Shown here: piece by piece, positions 33,095-37,154 of the stretch
Layout of the letters: each line of letters starts with the position of its first letter
Numbering within the stretch: the stretch's first letter is position 1
Assembly: GCA_020650975.1 (NCBI GenBank)
Contig: JAIPMN010001958.1
Span: 1 to 37,154, forward strand
Reading direction: 5' to 3'
From: Apostichopus californicus
Taxonomy: Eukaryota > Echinodermata > Holothuroidea > Aspidochirotida > Stichopodidae
Length of the DNA stretch: 37,154 nucleotides
The notes under the pieces: generated by a model
Database searches by the model: none
Seen by the model: only the letters and a program-made list of their open reading frames with translations
Told to the model about the DNA's origin: nothing
Position numbers and translations under genes: made by a program

Positions 33095-33399
33095 TACAAC
33101 AGTATGAGTACAAGTACAACAACATGAGTACGATCCGACAGTATGACTACTAGTACAACAGTATGAGTACAAGTACAACAATATGAGTACGAGTACAACA
33201 GTATGAGTACAAGTACAACAGTATGAGTACGAGTACATCAGTATGACTACTAGTACAATAGTATGAGTACGAGTACAACAGTATTACTACTAGTACAACA
33301 GTATGAGTACAAGTACAACAGTATTACTACTAGTACAACAGTATGAGTACAAGTACAACAACATGAGTACGACTACCACAGTATAGGTACGAGTACAAG

Positions 33400-34640
33400 A
33401 CAAATTCCACTTCGTATGAGTACAATTATTCCCTAAGAATGAGATGAATGTAATATTGCGACTAAGAAATTGACAGGTCTGTCCGGGGAGGAAAGAGACG
33501 ATCGGTACTCAAATCCAACTCTACAGGTGCTCAGGATGTGTTTCTTTGGGAGGGGAGGGGGAGTGGGGGTGCTGGAGACTTCTAAGAGCATTGCATTTAG
33601 CAGAGAATAAAGGGTACAAATTGTAAACCAATGAAATCCCTCAATTTTCTGGGAAAATTATTTTTGACCATTGACAAAAAACCAGCACTCTACAATAATA
33701 ATAATAATAATAATAAGTTGTTTTAAGCTAAAATGCTATAATCTTGAAAAAAACAAATGAATGTGGAAAGAAAAATGGAAGCATTTTAAAAGAAAATTAA
33801 GTTTAAATGGTCTCTCTTTGTGTAATGTTTACGATCGGTGTGTGTGTATGGACACTAGCATAATCATAGAGAGTCTTTAATACGACATGTAATCGGTTTT
33901 GGCGTCCCGCTTGAAATTGTGTTTTAGCACAAAGTCTAGACGTTGCTTTTTACAGTGAACGGAAAGGGTTCCATACTTAAGAATACAAGAGATTCTCAAG
34001 ACGGCCATTTTTTTTTCACGAGGAAGAGTTTGATTCTAACGTCATCGTTTGAGGTGAAAAGCTGTAAATGCTGCTTTTGGATTATAACTGTAGGAAACAG
34101 TAGTTTAATACTAACATAGTCACATACTCTCGTTACCTACAAAAAATCCACTCTCTACCTAGGCTAGGGATTTGTACTTCCTGTCAGGCATTTCGTTAAG
34201 AGGAGGGCTTTTGAAAATGACCTCGTCGGATACCTCTTCCTTCCCCGTTAACGTATTTCCATGTTTCGGCAGAGAGAAGATGGGTGCCCCACAATTGACA
34301 CTGGCTAAAATGACCTATTTCTTCACAAATCTGCTAGAAATGCATGAGGAATTATGAAAATGACCAAAATCCATCAGTGATGAACCATTTTACTGAAAGT
34401 CTTTCTTCCTTTTTTTCCTCTTGTACTTCATGAATATGCATGAGAGCTTGATGGGGTATATTGCTTACATTGTAGGGGGGCACTCGCATCACGGTTGTTG
34501 TTTAAAGATCTACAGAGCTCTCCATCTGTCTGCATGTCTCCGTGGCAGGTACCCTTTAGTCAGTCGAGCAGTGTGGCCATTTTCTTCATCTTCTTTTCTT
34601 GGGCAGTTTTATATGTAATACAGGACATAAATTGTTCTTC
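33400..34640. other. Non-coding DNA, no recognisable gene
   Basis: G-rich tract 33549-33570. Otherwise no repeat array or gene seen apart from the (AAT)n listed separately. Confidence 0.55.
33694..33716. repeat. (AAT)n microsatellite
   Basis: About seven to eight perfect AAT units. Confidence 0.97.
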
Positions 34641-34659
34641 AGACTCCACCAGAGAAATT

Positions 34660-34692
34660 CGGGAGGGGGGGGGAGGGGGGGAAGGGGAGATT
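34660..34692. repeat. Plus-strand G tract
   Basis: Three runs of four or more G separated by single A or AA. It accounts for proline-rich minus-strand frames at 34560-34868. Confidence 0.8.
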
Positions 34693-34904
34693 CGGTGTAA
34701 TCGTGAATTATATCGATGAGTAAGCTCCATTGGTGTCCTTCGTAGAGAATATGTAGCACAAAGGAAACTTTCCGAGCCAAATGTTTTGCCGAGGACGATT
34801 CGTCGGGTAAAAACAACAACTTCGAGATAGTCTGTGTAATTGTTTTTAGAAGATGCTCCTGAAATCAATTCATGATGGACATAATTTTGGTGTTTGTGTT
34901 TTAT

Positions 34905-35004
34905 ATGTACATAAATGTATAATATAGTATATGTACATATGTATACACTATATATATCTATATATAATCTATATATGATGTATATATATGGATGTATATA
35001 TATG

Positions 35005-35043
<39 letters not shown>

Positions 35044-35055
35044 GTATATAAAATG
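34905..35055. repeat. TA-rich microsatellite with TATATGGATG units
   Basis: (TA)n mixed with TATATATATGGATG repeats (34978-35012), then pure (TA)n and TATG to 35050. Confidence 0.93.
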
Positions 35056-36835
35056 TAGTATACCTATACAGTAACTTACATCATGTTGTTACTCAAGTTA
35101 CTGACTTGATGAGTACGGAAATGAAATGTATGTGTTTGATATTTCCTGTTCCCCTGGAACCTTCCTGGGCAAAAGCCGAAAATAAAACAGTATATATACA
35201 AGAAGCCAAAATCAAGAATGTAAACAAGATAGGAGATTGTCAATACAAGTGAACTGCAAAACCTACAGACATAGGCAATTTACAACAGAGGTAACTATCT
35301 AGGTTTACGGGGACTAGTTTTGAAAGTACGTATAGAGCGAGGTCTCTGCAGACGACTACTGTACCAAGTGTACGTGATTGAGAGTCTTGAGTTTCAACCT
35401 GGGTTCTGAGTAAATGTGAATAAAAAGTCATGCCAGAAATGATAAATTAAAGATTGTCATCCGATCATCAAAGCCCGTATTTTGAGATTGGTTTCAAGAC
35501 ATATATACAAAATTGTCTCAAATATTTGGTCAAGTACAGTAGATCTGATATAGATAAAATTATGTTACATTATATGAAATAGTGTACGTTTCAAAATTTG
35601 TGCAGAATTAATTGAGGTAGAAAAAGCCAATAGGTCTTACAGTCATTACTTATATGCAATATGTGGAGAGAAAAGCTGCATTTTCACTCCCATTTATTTC
35701 ACTGGTAATTGAGAATTAAAACAAAGGAGTAGGAGGAGGGGGGAGGGCTTGATTGGAATGGGGGTAGAGAAAGGGAACGTTTAGTTGTTGTCATGTTGCC
35801 ACACAGAGACCTTTCTTCCTCGATAAATATTCCTTTGTGAGTATCCCTTTCTTCTAATTCCCTCTATTCCCCCACCCCTCCCACCCCTCCCACCCCTCCC
35901 ACCCCTCCTACCAACCTCCATTATTTGCAGTTACTTATATGGCCTACGGGTGGGTAAGGTTTGTTGAGGTCTTGAGTCGATTGGTCGAGGCTTTTGCTGC
36001 TATTTAAGTTGCAATTCCTACCTTGTTGTTTTCATCACATCGACCCCATTGAACTAATAACCTGACTACTATGGTCTGTACTCATTTTCAAGTAAGCCAA
36101 TCCCGAGAAGCGCGCCTGCCCTTCACATATCTGCTCATTGATACGTAAAAAACAATTACTTTATATCGAAATGGGCGGAATGGATTCCACCGGGCGGAAT
36201 ATATTCGGTTAAGTAATTGGATACATGAGCGTTTTTTTTATATATTTTTTTTTCATCCTGTACATACTCTACACAGCGAAAAAAACATCTCTGAGAACAT
36301 TTGCCTTTTTTTCGGAGACTTGCCATATAACTCGCCACGTTTCGATATCCAGACTGTTTATAACGTCTCATGTTTAATATTTCTTGGCTTTTTGCAATGT
36401 ATATGCTGCACATTTTTCCGGAGAGTTATAAACTGTCATTTTTTTAATTTAAAAACTTAATGGAAGTCATAAAATTTGTGACCAAGTTTTCTATTGAAGA
36501 AAACCCTTCCTCTCTCTCTCTTCTCGCCCCCTCTTTGGGCCCCTTCCCATTAATATCAGGTAATGACACAGAAATTGCAAACTTCATTTTTCCTTTCGAC
36601 AAAACCAGACTAAACAAGCAGCTATTTTGAGTGACAGAAGTGTCAGAGAAAAATGACAATATTTCTGAAGCTCGGAGATGGATTCGTCATCGTCATACGC
36701 AGAGGACTGATGAGCGTGTCACATGATGTTATCCGACATAAATCTTTTCCTCTTTTATTTTCTTTCTTCATCTGGGTGGGTGGGTACGTGTTCTTGTTTT
36801 GAAATCAATTTCATTAATCGAACAGGGAGTACATG
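35056..36835. other. Non-coding DNA, no recognisable gene
   Basis: No gene seen. G-rich patch at 35733-35750; 36485-36545 is pyrimidine-rich. Frames at 36156-36413 and 36444-36659 on the minus strand are not recognisable. Confidence 0.5.
35869..35909. repeat. 10-bp CCCACCCCTC tandem repeat
   Basis: About four perfect 10-bp units, C-rich on the plus strand and therefore G-quadruplex-capable on the minus strand. Confidence 0.95.
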
Positions 36836-36842
36836 AACGTAT

Positions 36843-36996
36843 AGTCATACACATATATATATATAGACATATACATATAGATGTATATAGATATAGATAT
36901 ATTTATGTATATTATATATACATATGTATATATATACATGTATATATATATATACATATGTATATATATATATATATATGTATATATATAAAGCAT
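36843..36996. repeat. TA/TACA-rich microsatellite
   Basis: (TA)n with interspersed CATATG, GATATA and TACATG units. Y/I-rich frames on both strands come from it. Confidence 0.95.
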
Positions 36997-37084
36997 TTAG
37001 CAATAGCTTTCCAAAACTCAAACATGTAGGCTTTGGCACTGGCCTTCCTGCATAGCTGTTTATCAGTTTTGCCATTGTTCCTGT

Positions 37085-37154
37085 AAATATACACACACCC
37101 ACATAAGTATGTACACAAACACATAGATATAAATATATATATGTATATATAAAT
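37085..37154. repeat. CA/TA-rich microsatellite at window edge
   Basis: ACACACACCCACATA followed by TATAAATATATATATG to the end; truncated by the window. Confidence 0.85.

Larger units (their letters stand above)
32627..33398. repeat. 20-bp minisatellite interrupted by a MITE
   Basis: Unit AGTATGAGTACAAGTACAAC and variants (GACTACTAGTACAAC, GAGTACGAGTACAAC). The left arm is 32627-32691 and the longer right arm 33087-33398. The 395-bp element between them carries an 8-bp duplication of array sequence; without it the two arms join into a normal unit. The reverse-strand Y/S/C/T-rich frame is a translation of the repeat. Confidence 0.95.

Overview
The window looks like non-coding DNA from a eukaryotic nuclear genome, most likely a marine invertebrate. 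An echinoderm such as a sea cucumber is my best guess, but that is inference only. The signs are AT-rich sequence, no long open reading frame (none above about 125 codons), tRNA-derived SINEs, hAT-type MITEs, many mini- and microsatellites, and a 10-N scaffold gap at 22973-22982. No bacterial or viral gene organisation is visible. I find no protein-coding gene that can be identified with confidence.

Layout. 1-1584 is the right end of a 56-bp satellite (about 28 units) with a local three-unit higher-order repeat. 1585-7080 is unremarkable AT-rich DNA with G/C homopolymer tracts. 7081-7628 and 10552-10910 are two minus-strand copies of one tRNA-derived SINE; the first carries four tandem tRNA-like heads. 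Between them, 10201-10464 is an almost complete inverted repeat (foldback MITE). Next to the second SINE, 10932-11045 holds a truncated hammerhead-ribozyme-like motif in what resembles Penelope-like or retrozyme DNA. 12035-12316 and 32692-33086 are two diverged members of one hAT-like MITE family, each with a perfect 8-bp target-site duplication; the second sits inside a 20-bp minisatellite.

Two CpG-dense blocks (about 15520-16330 and 18360-18575) stand out from CpG-poor surroundings and are the best candidates for promoter or first-exon DNA. The first contains a TATAAAA box and a 62-codon ORF. That ORF has a signal-peptide-like N-terminus followed by a short motif resembling the start of the Notch-ligand (Delta/Jagged) MNNL domain. 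This is a weak but testable lead: if right, most of the window to its right would be a long first intron.

The remainder holds independent minisatellites (about 95 bp at 20105-20668, degenerate arrays at 25943-26290 and 27240-27655), TA-rich microsatellites, a diverged 164-bp tandem duplication (31600-31930), and many dispersed G/C tracts. There is no operon-like or system-like gene set; the main interest is in repeat biology.
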